Shown here: one piece after another, positions 7,400 to 14,857 of the stretch
Layout: each line of letters starts with the position of its first letter
Numbering within the stretch: position 1 is the first letter of the stretch
Source of the DNA: an uncultured Fusicatenibacter sp.
Lineage (GTDB): Bacteria; Bacillota; Clostridia; Lachnospirales; Lachnospiraceae
NCBI GenBank assembly: GCA_902493585.1
Contig: CABUPZ010000045.1
Coordinates: 1 to 19,537, forward strand
Length of the DNA: 19,537 bases
Direction of reading: 5' to 3'
Position numbers and translations under genes: made by a program
Notes under the pieces: generated by a model
Told to the model about the DNA's origin: nothing
The model's database searches: none
Seen by the model: the letters and a program-made list of their open reading frames with translations, nothing else

Positions 7400-8956
7400 A
7401 TGAAGATACAGACAATCGGAAACTATGCGGAACTCCTTCGCAGGGAGGGGTTGTTGATCAATCATATTCCAGTGGAGAAAGAGAACAGAGAGATAACACA
7501 GATTTCATGCGATTCCAGAGAGATCCGGGAAGGGGCGATGTTTCTCTGTAAAGGAGCGGCGTTCCGTGAAACTTATCTGTCCGAGGCAGTTTTGCGGGGT
7601 GCGCAGTGCTATGTCAGTGAAAAGGAATATCCGGCGGGAAAAGGAATCCTCTGCCTGCTGGTCAGCGATATCCGGCGGGTGATGGCAGTGCTTGCGGAGG
7701 CATTTTACGGATATCCTGCAGACCAGATGCGGATCGTGGGAATTACCGGAACGAAGGGAAAAACAACAACGGCATATTACGTTCGGGCAGTGCTGGATAC
7801 CTGGCTGGAAAGAAGAGGAGAGAAGCCGTCGGCGATCTTCAGTTCCATTGAGACGTATGACGGTGTCCGGCGTGAACCGGCAAAACTGACAACGCCGGAA
7901 TCGTTGGATCTGCAAAGGCATCTGAGGACGGCGGCGGATGCAGGGGTATCCTGGCTGACGATGGAGGTCTCCTCCCAGGCGATGAAGTTGCAGCGGATCG
8001 GAAATGTGCAGATGGAAGCGGGAGTGTTCCTGAATATTTCCAGAGATCATATCAGTCCGCTGGAGCATCAGGATTTTGAGGATTATTTTCGGTCGAAATT
8101 GAAGATGTTTTCTCACTGCCGGAACGTGTGTGTCAATCTGGATTCGGATTACGCGGAGAGGGTTGTGCGGGCTGCGTCCGGCGCGGAGAAGGTCATTACC
8201 TTTGGGACCAGTGAGGAAGCGGAGATATGGGGAAGCCATATACGGACAGAAGACGGACATCTGCGTTTTCATCTGTCTATGCCTGGTTATGAAGGAGAAA
8301 TCCGGATTCCGATGCGCGGCACTTTCAATGCGGAGAACGCCCTTGCGGCAATTTCTGCCTGCCGTTCCATTGGAGTACCCGCGGACTGTATTGTAAAAGG
8401 GCTTTCCAACGCGCGGGTCAGGGGAAGAATGGAGGAGTACCGGAGCAGGGACGGAAAGAGAACGGTTCTGGTGGATTACGCCCATAACCGTCTGAGCTTC
8501 GAAAAGCTGTTTGCGTCGGTGCGGGAAGAATATCCGGGACATCCGGTGACAGTGATCTTTGGATGCCCGGGCGGAAAAGCGTACAATAGAAGAAAAGACC
8601 TGGCGGAAGTGGCGGACCGATATGCGGACAGCATTTACCTTGTTCCGGATGATCCGGGTCCGGAAGAACCGGAAAAAATTGCCGAAGAGATCATGAGTTA
8701 TATCCATGGCAAAAAGAGGGTATGTACCTATGTGGAGAACCGTCAGGAGGCAGTGCGCCGGGCGGTGGAGGAAGCACCGGAATATGCGGTTGTGCTGGTG
8801 CTCGGCAAAGGCTGTGAGGCGACACAGAAATATGCGGACGGGATCCGCTCCTGTATGACGGACAGTGAAAGTGCGCGGGTATCTCTGGCAGAATACGACA
8901 GAAAATGCGAGGCAAGTGTCCTTCCCATCAAATGCCTTACTGTTTCGCTGGTCTGA
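7400..8956 (+). CDS. MurE-like Mur ligase (UDP-MurNAc-tripeptide synthetase family)
   Basis: This 518-residue ATP-dependent amino-acid ligase follows the MurE plan. It has an N-terminal substrate domain, the ATP loop GTKGKTTT (117-124), the TTPES substrate motif (164-168) and SRDH (214-217). K233 sits at the position of the carbamylated lysine, and the C-terminal ligase domain starts near 338. Several signature positions differ from ordinary MurE: SSQ instead of SSH (191-193), GKGCE instead of GKGHE (469-473), and DDPG (417-420) where meso-DAP-adding enzymes have DNPR. It may therefore add another amino acid or serve another cell-wall branch. The start at 7400 has GAGGGG nine bases ahead; an ATG at 7310 would add 30 unlikely residues. 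The last ten codons lie within a perfect inverted repeat. Confidence 0.85.
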   Translation: MKIQTIGNYAELLRREGLLINHIPVEKENREITQISCDSREIREGAMFLCKGAAFRETYLSEAVLRGAQCYVSEKEYPAGKGILCLLVSDIRRVMAVLAEAFYGYPADQMRIVGITGTKGKTTTAYYVRAVLDTWLERRGEKPSAIFSSIETYDGVRREPAKLTTPESLDLQRHLRTAADAGVSWLTMEVSSQAMKLQRIGNVQMEAGVFLNISRDHISPLEHQDFEDYFRSKLKMFSHCRNVCVNLDSDYAERVVRAASGAEKVITFGTSEEAEIWGSHIRTEDGHLRFHLSMPGYEGEIRIPMRGTFNAENALAAISACRSIGVPADCIVKGLSNARVRGRMEEYRSRDGKRTVLVDYAHNRLSFEKLFASVREEYPGHPVTVIFGCPGGKAYNRRKDLAEVADRYADSIYLVPDDPGPEEPEKIAEEIMSYIHGKKRVCTYVENRQEAVRRAVEEAPEYAVVLVLGKGCEATQKYADGIRSCMTDSESARVSLAEYDRKCEASVLPIKCLTVSLV

Positions 8957-8994
8957 TTTCCCGACAGCACAGCGAAACAGTAAGGCATTTGATG
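8926..8994. repeat. Perfect 25-bp inverted repeat spanning the end of the MurE-like gene
   Basis: Bases 8926-8950 and 8970-8994 are exact reverse complements over 25 positions, separated by a 19-base loop that contains the TGA stop (8954-8956). The arms read CATCAAATGCCTT... and ...AAGGCATTTGATG. There is no following T-run, so it is not a standard intrinsic terminator. A small dispersed palindromic element, an RNA-stabilising 3' hairpin or a recombination site are all possible. Confidence 0.9.
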
Positions 8995-9165
8995 TGTATG
9001 ACACTGGTGCATAAATGAATAGTTAGTTTTAAATAACGTGTTAAATATTTATTTATCGAACATGGTAAAATATATAAAAATGTTTAAATAAAACGAAAAA
9101 TATTGTATAAAATAACGGAGATATAAATTCAGAAAGAAATAAAGTTGTGAATATTGCAGAAAAAG

Positions 9166-9198
9166 AGCAGAAGTCCCGGTGAAATCGGGACTTCTGCT
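9166..9198. terminator. 13-bp hairpin, possible bidirectional terminator
   Basis: AGCAGAAGTCCCG (9166-9178) and CGGGACTTCTGCT (9186-9198) pair perfectly around a 7-base loop. On the plus strand it is followed by TGTTAAGT, a weak U-tract, and on the minus strand by CTTTTT, a better one. It most likely separates the MurE-like transcript from the ldh operon. Its right foot touches the ldh -35 box. Confidence 0.5.
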
Positions 9199-9215
9199 TG
9201 TTAAGTAAATAACAA
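9198..9215. promoter_or_regulatory. Rex (redox-sensing repressor) operator
   Basis: The 18 bases TTGTTAAGTAAATAACAA match the Rex consensus of Firmicutes, TTGTTAA-N4-TTAACAA, at 13 of its 14 defined positions; the outer six pairs are perfectly symmetric. Rex binds DNA when NADH is low and lets go when NADH rises. Lactate dehydrogenase and other NADH-reoxidising enzymes are its standard targets. Overlap with the -35 box is the expected repressing position. Confidence 0.78.
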
Positions 9216-9226
9216 AATGGTATAAT
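9198..9226 (+). promoter_or_regulatory. Main promoter of the ldh-hdr-flx-frd operon
   Basis: TTGTTA (9198-9203), a 17-base spacer and a perfect TATAAT (9221-9226). Transcription should begin near 9233, giving a leader of about 37 bases with the strong ribosome site AAGGAGGT. The -35 box is part of the Rex operator, so repressor binding would block RNA polymerase. Confidence 0.8.
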
Positions 9227-9230
9227 GGGT

Positions 9231-9245
9231 CTATTGAGTCAATAG
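9231..9245. promoter_or_regulatory. 15-bp palindrome at the transcription start, possible second operator
   Basis: CTATTGA-G-TCAATAG is a perfect inverted repeat with a one-base centre. It begins five bases after the -10 box and covers the predicted +1 site. A GTCTATT direct repeat (9229 and 9245) overlaps its edges. The position suits a second repressor site, but no regulator can be named. Confidence 0.4.
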
Positions 9246-9269
9246 TCTATTATTTCAAGGAGGTTCATT

Positions 9270-10223
9270 ATGCGTTCAACAGAAGGTGGAAACAAAGTTG
9301 TTGTAATCGGAGCGGGCAATGTAGGTGAGACTATCTGCTACACCCTTATGCTTAAAACACAGGTCAGCGAAATCGTACTGATCGACCTGAACGAAGACCG
9401 TGCGAAAGGTGTCGCTCTGGATATTTCCCACGGTACCGCATACTATAGTCAGGTAAAGATCCGCAAAGGAGGATATTCCGAATGTGCGGATGCAGATATC
9501 ATCATTGTAACAGCGGGTGTGCCGCGTAAGAAAGGTCAGACCCGTCTGGATCTGGCAAAGACCAACACAGGCGTTGCAAGATCCATTGCAAAAAGCATTA
9601 TGGAATATGCAAAGAACCCGATCATCATCGTCGTATCCAACCCGGTAGATGTCAACACATATCTGATTCAGAAAGAAACCGGACTGCCAAGAGGACGCGT
9701 GATCGGTACAGGAACTTCTCTGGATACCGCACGTTTCCGCTATCTGCTGGCAAGACATTGTAAAGTAGATATTCGTGATATTCAGGGATATATTCTCGGC
9801 GAGCACGGCGACAGCCAGGTTCCGGTATGGAGCACTGTAAATATCGCAGGTGAGGCTGTGGAACACTTCCTGCCGACGGATCCGGAGGAGAGAGAGAACA
9901 AGAAGACAGAAATCGCGACCAAGGCACGTACCGCCGGCGCAGACGTTATCTCTCTGAAAGGTGCAACTTTCGATGGAATCGCAATGTCCGTTCTGCGTAT
10001 CGTAGAGTCAATCCTGAAAGACCAGAACACGGTTCTTCCGGTTTCCCATGTTCTTGAAGAGAACTTCGGATCGATGGCGGGAGCGCCGATCAGCCTTCCG
10101 TGTGTGGTAAATTCTGAGGGTATTTCCAGAGTCCTGAAGGTAACTATGACCCAGGAAGAACTGGATGCAGTAGAGCATTCCGCAGAAGTTCTGAAAGATT
10201 TCATCGCTCAGGTGGAAGCATAA
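9270..10223 (+). CDS. ldh: L-lactate dehydrogenase (NAD-dependent)
   Basis: This 317-residue enzyme interconverts pyruvate + NADH and L-lactate + NAD+ in the cytosol. The Rossmann motif GAGNVG (14-19) with D39 after it points to NAD. Catalytic residues are visible: R92 in GQTR, D152 and R155 in SLDTAR, and H179 in GEHGDS. Q90, at the substrate-specificity position, marks lactate rather than malate dehydrogenase, which has Arg there. R157 matches one fructose-1,6-bisphosphate contact of allosteric bacterial enzymes, but the partner histidine is replaced by Q172, so that activation is doubtful. It is the first gene after the Rex-controlled promoter. Only 46 bases without a terminator separate it from hdrB, so it probably heads the long operon. 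Confidence 0.93.
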   Translation: MRSTEGGNKVVVIGAGNVGETICYTLMLKTQVSEIVLIDLNEDRAKGVALDISHGTAYYSQVKIRKGGYSECADADIIIVTAGVPRKKGQTRLDLAKTNTGVARSIAKSIMEYAKNPIIIVVSNPVDVNTYLIQKETGLPRGRVIGTGTSLDTARFRYLLARHCKVDIRDIQGYILGEHGDSQVPVWSTVNIAGEAVEHFLPTDPEERENKKTEIATKARTAGADVISLKGATFDGIAMSVLRIVESILKDQNTVLPVSHVLEENFGSMAGAPISLPCVVNSEGISRVLKVTMTQEELDAVEHSAEVLKDFIAQVEA

Positions 10224-10269
10224 AGAAAACAAAAACAGAAAGAAACCGTTTGAACGAAAGGAGCAACCC

Positions 10270-11067
10270 ATGACTTACAGTTATTTTCCGGGCTGTACGC
10301 TGAAAAACAAGGCAAAAGATCTGGATAAATATGCGCGTGAGTGCGCGAAAGTGCTGGGCTTCGAACTGGAGGAAATTCCGGAATGGCAGTGCTGCGGCGC
10401 TGTCTATCCGCTTGCCTCTGATGAGATTGCGACGAAGCTTTCCAGCGTCCGCGCCCTGAAAGATGCCAAAGCGAAGGGACAGGATCTGGTAACGGTCTGT
10501 TCCGCCTGCCATCATGTGATCAAACGCGTGAACGACGATATGGCAAATGTGGAAGAAATCCGCACAAAGGTCAACAATTATATGTCCGACGAGGAACCAT
10601 ACCAGGGAGAAACGAAAGTTCTTCATTATCTGGAGGTTCTGCGGGATGTGGTTGGCTTTGACAAGATAAAAGAAAAGGTAGTCAATCCCCTCAAAGGAAG
10701 AAAAATTGGCGCATATTACGGATGTATGCTGCTGCGCCCGAGCGTGACCATGCAGTTTGACGATCCGGAAAACCCGACGATCATCGAAGATTTCATCCGC
10801 GCGATCGGTGCGGAACCGGTGGTATATCCGATGAGAAACGAGTGCTGCGGCGGCTACATTTCCCTGAAAGACAAGCCGATGGCAGCCAATATGGTAGATC
10901 AGATCATGGATTCCGCCGCATGGAAGGGAGCGGAAGAACTCATCACGGCCTGTCCGTTGTGTATGTATAATCTGAGAAACAACGGCACAAAGGAAGGCCT
11001 GCCGGTTACATATTTTACAGAGCTTCTGGCAGAGGCCCTCGGAATCAAAGAGGAGGTGCATTCATGA
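10270..11067 (+). CDS. hdrB: Heterodisulfide reductase subunit B-like protein (HdrB)
   Basis: This 265-residue protein has two complete CCG domains, each able to hold a noncubane [4Fe-4S] cluster. The first uses C9, C41-C42, C77 and C80; the second uses C152, C192-C193, C228 and C231. In methanogen HdrABC this subunit reduces the CoM-CoB disulfide. Bacteria of this type lack those coenzymes, so the partner must differ. The nearby fumarate reductase genes suggest that electrons pass between HdrB and the fumarate reductase iron-sulfur subunit. The ribosome site AAAGGAG precedes the ATG. Its stop overlaps the hdrC start (ATGA), showing tight translational coupling. The identity of the domains is clear, the substrate is not. 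Confidence 0.9.
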   Translation: MTYSYFPGCTLKNKAKDLDKYARECAKVLGFELEEIPEWQCCGAVYPLASDEIATKLSSVRALKDAKAKGQDLVTVCSACHHVIKRVNDDMANVEEIRTKVNNYMSDEEPYQGETKVLHYLEVLRDVVGFDKIKEKVVNPLKGRKIGAYYGCMLLRPSVTMQFDDPENPTIIEDFIRAIGAEPVVYPMRNECCGGYISLKDKPMAANMVDQIMDSAAWKGAEELITACPLCMYNLRNNGTKEGLPVTYFTELLAEALGIKEEVHS

Positions 11068-11453
11068 AATCAGAGGCAAAGATGGCACAGAGGATCAAAG
11101 AGATCAGCGGCGTGGACACAAGGAAATGTATGAAGTGCGGCAGATGCTCCGCCTCCTGTCCTGCCTACAATGAGATGGACATCCGTCCGCATCAGTTTGT
11201 ATCGTACGTTCAGAACGGCAACATTGAGCCGCTGATGAATTCCAAATCAATCTGGAAATGTCTTTCCTGTTTTGCATGCGTGGAAAGATGTCCAAGAGAC
11301 GTTAAGCCTGCCAAGGTGATCGAAGCAGTACGTCTCAGCGTCATCCGCCAGCGGGGTGAAAACTTCCTGTCTCCGGACGAGATCCCTGCACTTCTGGATG
11401 AAGAGACGCCGCAGCAGCTGCTGGCAAGCGCATATCGCAAATACAGAAAGTAA
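11064..11453 (+). CDS. hdrC: Heterodisulfide reductase subunit C-like ferredoxin protein (HdrC)
   Basis: This small 129-residue electron carrier has two [4Fe-4S] motifs: C22, C25, C28, C32 and C66, C69, C72, C76. It is the HdrC type, which links the flavin subunit HdrA to the CCG clusters of HdrB. The start overlaps the hdrB stop by four bases, and the hdrA GTG follows its stop after 13 bases. A C-terminal tail of about 45 residues after the second motif is rich in charged residues. No membrane helix is present, so the complex should be cytosolic. Confidence 0.9.
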   Translation: MKSEAKMAQRIKEISGVDTRKCMKCGRCSASCPAYNEMDIRPHQFVSYVQNGNIEPLMNSKSIWKCLSCFACVERCPRDVKPAKVIEAVRLSVIRQRGENFLSPDEIPALLDEETPQQLLASAYRKYRK

Positions 11454-11466
11454 GGAGAGAGAAAAA

Positions 11467-13455
11467 GTGCAAAGAATAGGAGTATTTGTCTGTCATTGCG
11501 GAACAAATATCGCGGGCACGGTAGATGTGAAACGGGTCGTTGAAGCCGTGAGAAAAGAACCGGGTGTCGTGTACGCGGAGGATTACCAGTACATGTGTTC
11601 CGAAGCCGGACAGCAGAAAATTGCAGATGCCGTGAAGAGCGAGCATCTGACAGGAATCGTGATCTGTTCCTGTTCCCCGCGTATGCACGAGGGAACTTTC
11701 CGTAAGGCGGCGGAAAAAGCGGGACTGAACCCGTATCTGGTGGAGATCGCCAACATCCGTGAGCAGTGTTCCTGGATCCACAAAGATGTGGAAGAGGGAA
11801 CCGAAAAAGCAGTGATCCTGGCAAGAGCAGCCATTGCAAAGGTTATGCTGAATGCGCCGCTGCAGCCGGGTGAGAGCCGTGTTGTGAAACGTGCTCTGGT
11901 CATCGGCGGAGGAATCGCCGGAATCCAGACCGCGCTGGACATCGCAGACGCAGGCTATGAGGTGGATATCGTTGAGAAGACCCCAAGTATCGGCGGAAGA
12001 ATGTCTCAGCTGGATAAGACCTTCCCGACGCTGGACTGTTCTTCCTGTATTCTGACTCCGAAGATGGGAGAAGTCAACGCTCACGAGAAGATCAATATCT
12101 TTACATACAGTGAAGTGGAGAAAGTATCCGGTTTTGTCGGTGATTTCTCTGTGGATATCCGCAAAAAGGCGAGATATGTGGACATGGACAAATGTACCGG
12201 CTGCGGTCTGTGCCAGGAAAAGTGTCCGTCCAAAAAGACCCCAAATGAATTTAACCGCGGACTGAATACCAGAACCGCGATCTACACGCCGTTCGCCCAG
12301 GCGGTGCCAAACGTGCCGGTTATCGATACGGAGGCATGTATCAAATTCAAAACCGGAAAGTGCGGAATCTGTTCCAAGGTCTGTGCAGCCGGAGCCATTG
12401 ATTACACACAGAAGGATGAGATCATCACCAGAGAGTACGGCGCGATCGTTGTTGCCACCGGATTTGATACCATCAATCTGGATAAGTTTGATGAATATTA
12501 TTACAATCAGAGCAAGGATGTCATCACTTCTCTGGAACTGGAGCGTCTGATGAACGCCGCAGGACCGACCGGAGGAAATGTGGTGCGTCTCTCCAACGGA
12601 GAACATCCGAAGAATATCGTCTTCATTCAGTGCGTCGGCTCCCGTGACGTGACCTGCCGAGGAAAGAGCTACTGTTCAAAGATCTGCTGTATGTATACAG
12701 CAAAACAGGCGATGCTGCTGAAAGACCATTACCCGGATGTGAATGTGCATGTCTTCTATATTGATGTGCGTACTCCGGGCAAGAATTTTGATGAGTTTTA
12801 CCGCCGTGCGGTGGAAGAGTACGATGTGGACTACATCAAGGGACAGGTAGGAAAAGTTTCCGAAGCAGAAAACGGACGCCTTCTGGTCCAGGGTGTGGAT
12901 CTGATCGACAACCGCCAGATTAAAATGGAAGCCGACCTTGTGGTTCTTGCCACCGCCATCGAGCCGAACAAGGATGTGCGTAAGATCGCTACCATGCTGA
13001 CGGCAAGCATCGACAACAACAACTTCCTGACCGAAGCTCATCCGAAGCTTCGTCCGGTAGAATCTCCGACTGCAGGTATTTTCCTGTCCGGCGTCTGCCA
13101 GGGACCAAAGGATATTCCGGAGACAGTAGCCCAGGCGGGTGCTGCAGCGATCAAGGTTGTCGGACTCCTTGCAAAAGACAAGTTGGTGACAAATCCATGT
13201 ACTGCTCAGTCCAATCCGCTCTTCTGTAACGGCTGTTCCGCCTGTGAGAAGGTATGTCCTTACGGTGCGATCTCTTATGAGGAGCAGCAGGTGATGGATG
13301 GCGGCGTTCGTGAAAACCGCCGTGTAGCGGTAGTCAACAGCGCGTTGTGTCAGGGATGTGGTGCATGTACTGTAGCCTGCCCGTCCGGAGCGATGGACCT
13401 GAAAGGATTCTCCAACCGACAAATTCTCGCGGAGGTAGATGCAATATGTCGATAG
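11467..13455 (+). CDS. hdrA: HdrA-like FAD/iron-sulfur electron-bifurcating subunit
   Basis: This 662-residue protein is a full-length HdrA. In characterised complexes its FAD splits electron pairs between a high-potential acceptor and ferredoxin. It shows an N-terminal cysteine-containing domain (VCHCGTN near 8-14, CSCSPRMHE near 68-76), the FAD loop GGGIAG (147-152) and an inserted ferredoxin domain (C243, C246, C249, C253; C291, C299, C302, C306). A C-terminal 2x[4Fe-4S] domain (C587, C590, C593, C597; C628, C631, C634, C638) is the likely exit to free ferredoxin. The GTG at 11467 is chosen because AAGGAG (11452-11457) lies nine bases ahead and the protein then begins with the family-typical RIGVFVCHCG. 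The longer frame from 11356 would run deep into hdrC. Confidence 0.92.
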   Translation: MQRIGVFVCHCGTNIAGTVDVKRVVEAVRKEPGVVYAEDYQYMCSEAGQQKIADAVKSEHLTGIVICSCSPRMHEGTFRKAAEKAGLNPYLVEIANIREQCSWIHKDVEEGTEKAVILARAAIAKVMLNAPLQPGESRVVKRALVIGGGIAGIQTALDIADAGYEVDIVEKTPSIGGRMSQLDKTFPTLDCSSCILTPKMGEVNAHEKINIFTYSEVEKVSGFVGDFSVDIRKKARYVDMDKCTGCGLCQEKCPSKKTPNEFNRGLNTRTAIYTPFAQAVPNVPVIDTEACIKFKTGKCGICSKVCAAGAIDYTQKDEIITREYGAIVVATGFDTINLDKFDEYYYNQSKDVITSLELERLMNAAGPTGGNVVRLSNGEHPKNIVFIQCVGSRDVTCRGKSYCSKICCMYTAKQAMLLKDHYPDVNVHVFYIDVRTPGKNFDEFYRRAVEEYDVDYIKGQVGKVSEAENGRLLVQGVDLIDNRQIKMEADLVVLATAIEPNKDVRKIATMLTASIDNNNFLTEAHPKLRPVESPTAGIFLSGVCQGPKDIPETVAQAGAAAIKVVGLLAKDKLVTNPCTAQSNPLFCNGCSACEKVCPYGAISYEEQQVMDGGVRENRRVAVVNSALCQGCGACTVACPSGAMDLKGFSNRQILAEVDAICR

Positions 13456-13901
13456 AAGCAAACAACGAAAAGAAAGAATTCAAGCCGCTGATCGTGGCTT
13501 TCTGCTGTAACTGGTGCTCCTATGCAGGCGCAGACCTGGCGGGTTCCAGCCGTCTGGCTTATCCGGCGGATGTCAAGATCATCCGCGTGCCATGCTCCTG
13601 CCGTGTCAATCCGCTGTTTATCCTGCGTGCGTTCCAGAGAGGCGCGGACGGTGTGATCATGTGCGGATGCCACCCGGGAGACTGCCATTATTCTACAGGA
13701 AATTACTATGCGAGACGCCGTATGACGCTGCTGTTTTCCATGCTGGATTATCTGGGTGTGGAGAACGGACGTACCCGTGTCGAGTGGGTATCCGCGGCGG
13801 AGGGCGTGAAGTTCTCCCAGACGATGAATGAGTTTGTGGAGAAGATTCACAGCCTTGGCGAAAATGTCAGATTGGAGGATTTACGATGCAAGAAGAATTG
13901 A
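13446..13901 (+). CDS. flxD: MvhD/FlxD-type [2Fe-2S] connector subunit
   Basis: This 151-residue protein is of the hydrogenase iron-sulfur subunit (MvhD/FrhD) family. In methanogens MvhD passes electrons from the hydrogenase to HdrA; FlxD does the same from an NADH-oxidising module. Cysteine clusters typical of the family are C20-C21, C24, C50, C52, C73, C75 and C80, within FCCNWCSYAGAD, PCSCRV and MCGCHPGDC. The ATG at 13446 lies inside the hdrA end (ten-base overlap), with GGAGGT at 13431-13436 as ribosome site. Its end in turn overlaps the next gene by 16 bases, so translation of hdrA-flxD-flxC is coupled. Confidence 0.88.
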   Translation: MSIEANNEKKEFKPLIVAFCCNWCSYAGADLAGSSRLAYPADVKIIRVPCSCRVNPLFILRAFQRGADGVIMCGCHPGDCHYSTGNYYARRRMTLLFSMLDYLGVENGRTRVEWVSAAEGVKFSQTMNEFVEKIHSLGENVRLEDLRCKKN

Positions 13902-14854
13902 TCAGACGCGCGAAAGAGCTGCTCAGCGACGGCACCGTAGTCCGCGTGATGGGCTGGAGAAAGGGCGATATGTCCTTCAATCCGGAACCGGCGCTGTTCG
14001 AAAGCGAGGACAGCCTTTCTGAATTTGTCTACGATGGATTCTGCGGGGCAAACCTGAGCAAATATATGATCAACCTGAGTAAGCTGGAAGGAAAGACCCT
14101 GGTGTTCCTGAAACCCTGCGATACTTACAGCTTCAATCAGCTTGTGAAAGAACATCGGGTGGACCGTGAAAAGGCTTATATCATCGGCGTCGGCTGCAAC
14201 GGAAGCCTGGACGTGGATGTGATGAAGGAAAAAGGCGCAAAGGGTATCCAGGAGATCACCGAGGACGGCGATACCGTAAAGGTAACTGCCATCTACGGAG
14301 ACAAAGAGTTTGCCCGTGAGGACGTGATTCTGGAACGCTGCAAAGCCTGCAAGGGCGGCCGCCATATGGTATATGATGAGCTTGCTTCCAATGCAGACGA
14401 GGAAAAACCGGCAAAAGACGGAAGATTCTCAATGGTGGAAAAGATTGAGGCGATGGATCCGAAGGAGCGTTTTGCTTTCTGGCAGAACGAGCTTTCCCGC
14501 TGTATCCGCTGCAATGCCTGCCGCAATGTCTGCCCGGCATGCAGCTGCATCAAGTGTGTGTTTGACAACGACCGTTACGATACGGCACAGAAGGCAAACA
14601 GCGATACCTTTGAGGAGCAGATGTTCCATATCATCCGTGCCTTCCATGTGGCAGGACGGTGTACGGACTGCGGCGAATGTTCCCGTGTATGTCCGGAACA
14701 TATCCCTCTGCATCTGCTGAACCGGAAGTTTATCAAGGACATCAATGAATTTTACGGTGAGTATCAGGCGGGCGAGGACATCGACAGTCGTGCGCCGCTG
14801 ACCAATTTCACCACAGAAGACGTTGAACCTTCGATCGTTCAGGAAAGGGGTTAA
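13886..14854 (+). CDS. flxC: FlxC-like multi-cluster iron-sulfur subunit
   Basis: This 322-residue protein combines an N-terminal domain of the kind found in F420-hydrogenase-beta/sulfhydrogenase-beta relatives with a C-terminal 4Fe-4S dicluster. The N-terminal part has single cysteines in KPCDT (C78) and GVGCNG (C104) and a CKAC pair (C152, C155). The C-terminal motifs are C206, C209, C212, C216 and C259, C262, C265, C269. An extra cysteine-rich insert, ACSCIKC (218-224), may hold another cluster. The order hdrA-flxD-this gene-flxB-flxA matches, as I recall it, the bacterial Flx-Hdr operons described in Desulfovibrio, which supports the name; the individual letter is less sure. It probably relays electrons between the NADH site and FlxD. 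It ends three bases before the next ATG. Confidence 0.78.
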   Translation: MQEELIRRAKELLSDGTVVRVMGWRKGDMSFNPEPALFESEDSLSEFVYDGFCGANLSKYMINLSKLEGKTLVFLKPCDTYSFNQLVKEHRVDREKAYIIGVGCNGSLDVDVMKEKGAKGIQEITEDGDTVKVTAIYGDKEFAREDVILERCKACKGGRHMVYDELASNADEEKPAKDGRFSMVEKIEAMDPKERFAFWQNELSRCIRCNACRNVCPACSCIKCVFDNDRYDTAQKANSDTFEEQMFHIIRAFHVAGRCTDCGECSRVCPEHIPLHLLNRKFIKDINEFYGEYQAGEDIDSRAPLTNFTTEDVEPSIVQERG

Positions 14855-14857
14855 GGG

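Larger units (their letters stand above)
8957..9269. other. Gene-free junction upstream of the ldh-hdr-flx-frd operon
   Basis: This 313-base stretch holds no credible gene. In order it contains the right arm of the 25-bp repeat (to 8994), an extremely AT-rich segment without coding signs (about 9004-9160), a 13-bp hairpin (9166-9198), the ldh promoter with an overlapping Rex operator (9198-9226), a 15-bp palindrome (9231-9245), and the ribosome site AAGGAGGT (9257-9264) five bases before the ldh start. The AT-rich segment could bend DNA or hold upstream promoter elements; I see no further defined site in it. Confidence 0.7.

Noticed and set aside
9270..10223. Malate dehydrogenase as the identity of the first operon gene, attractive because fumarase and fumarate reductase follow
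   Set aside because: The specificity residue in GQTR is Gln, which marks lactate dehydrogenase; malate dehydrogenases have Arg at that position.
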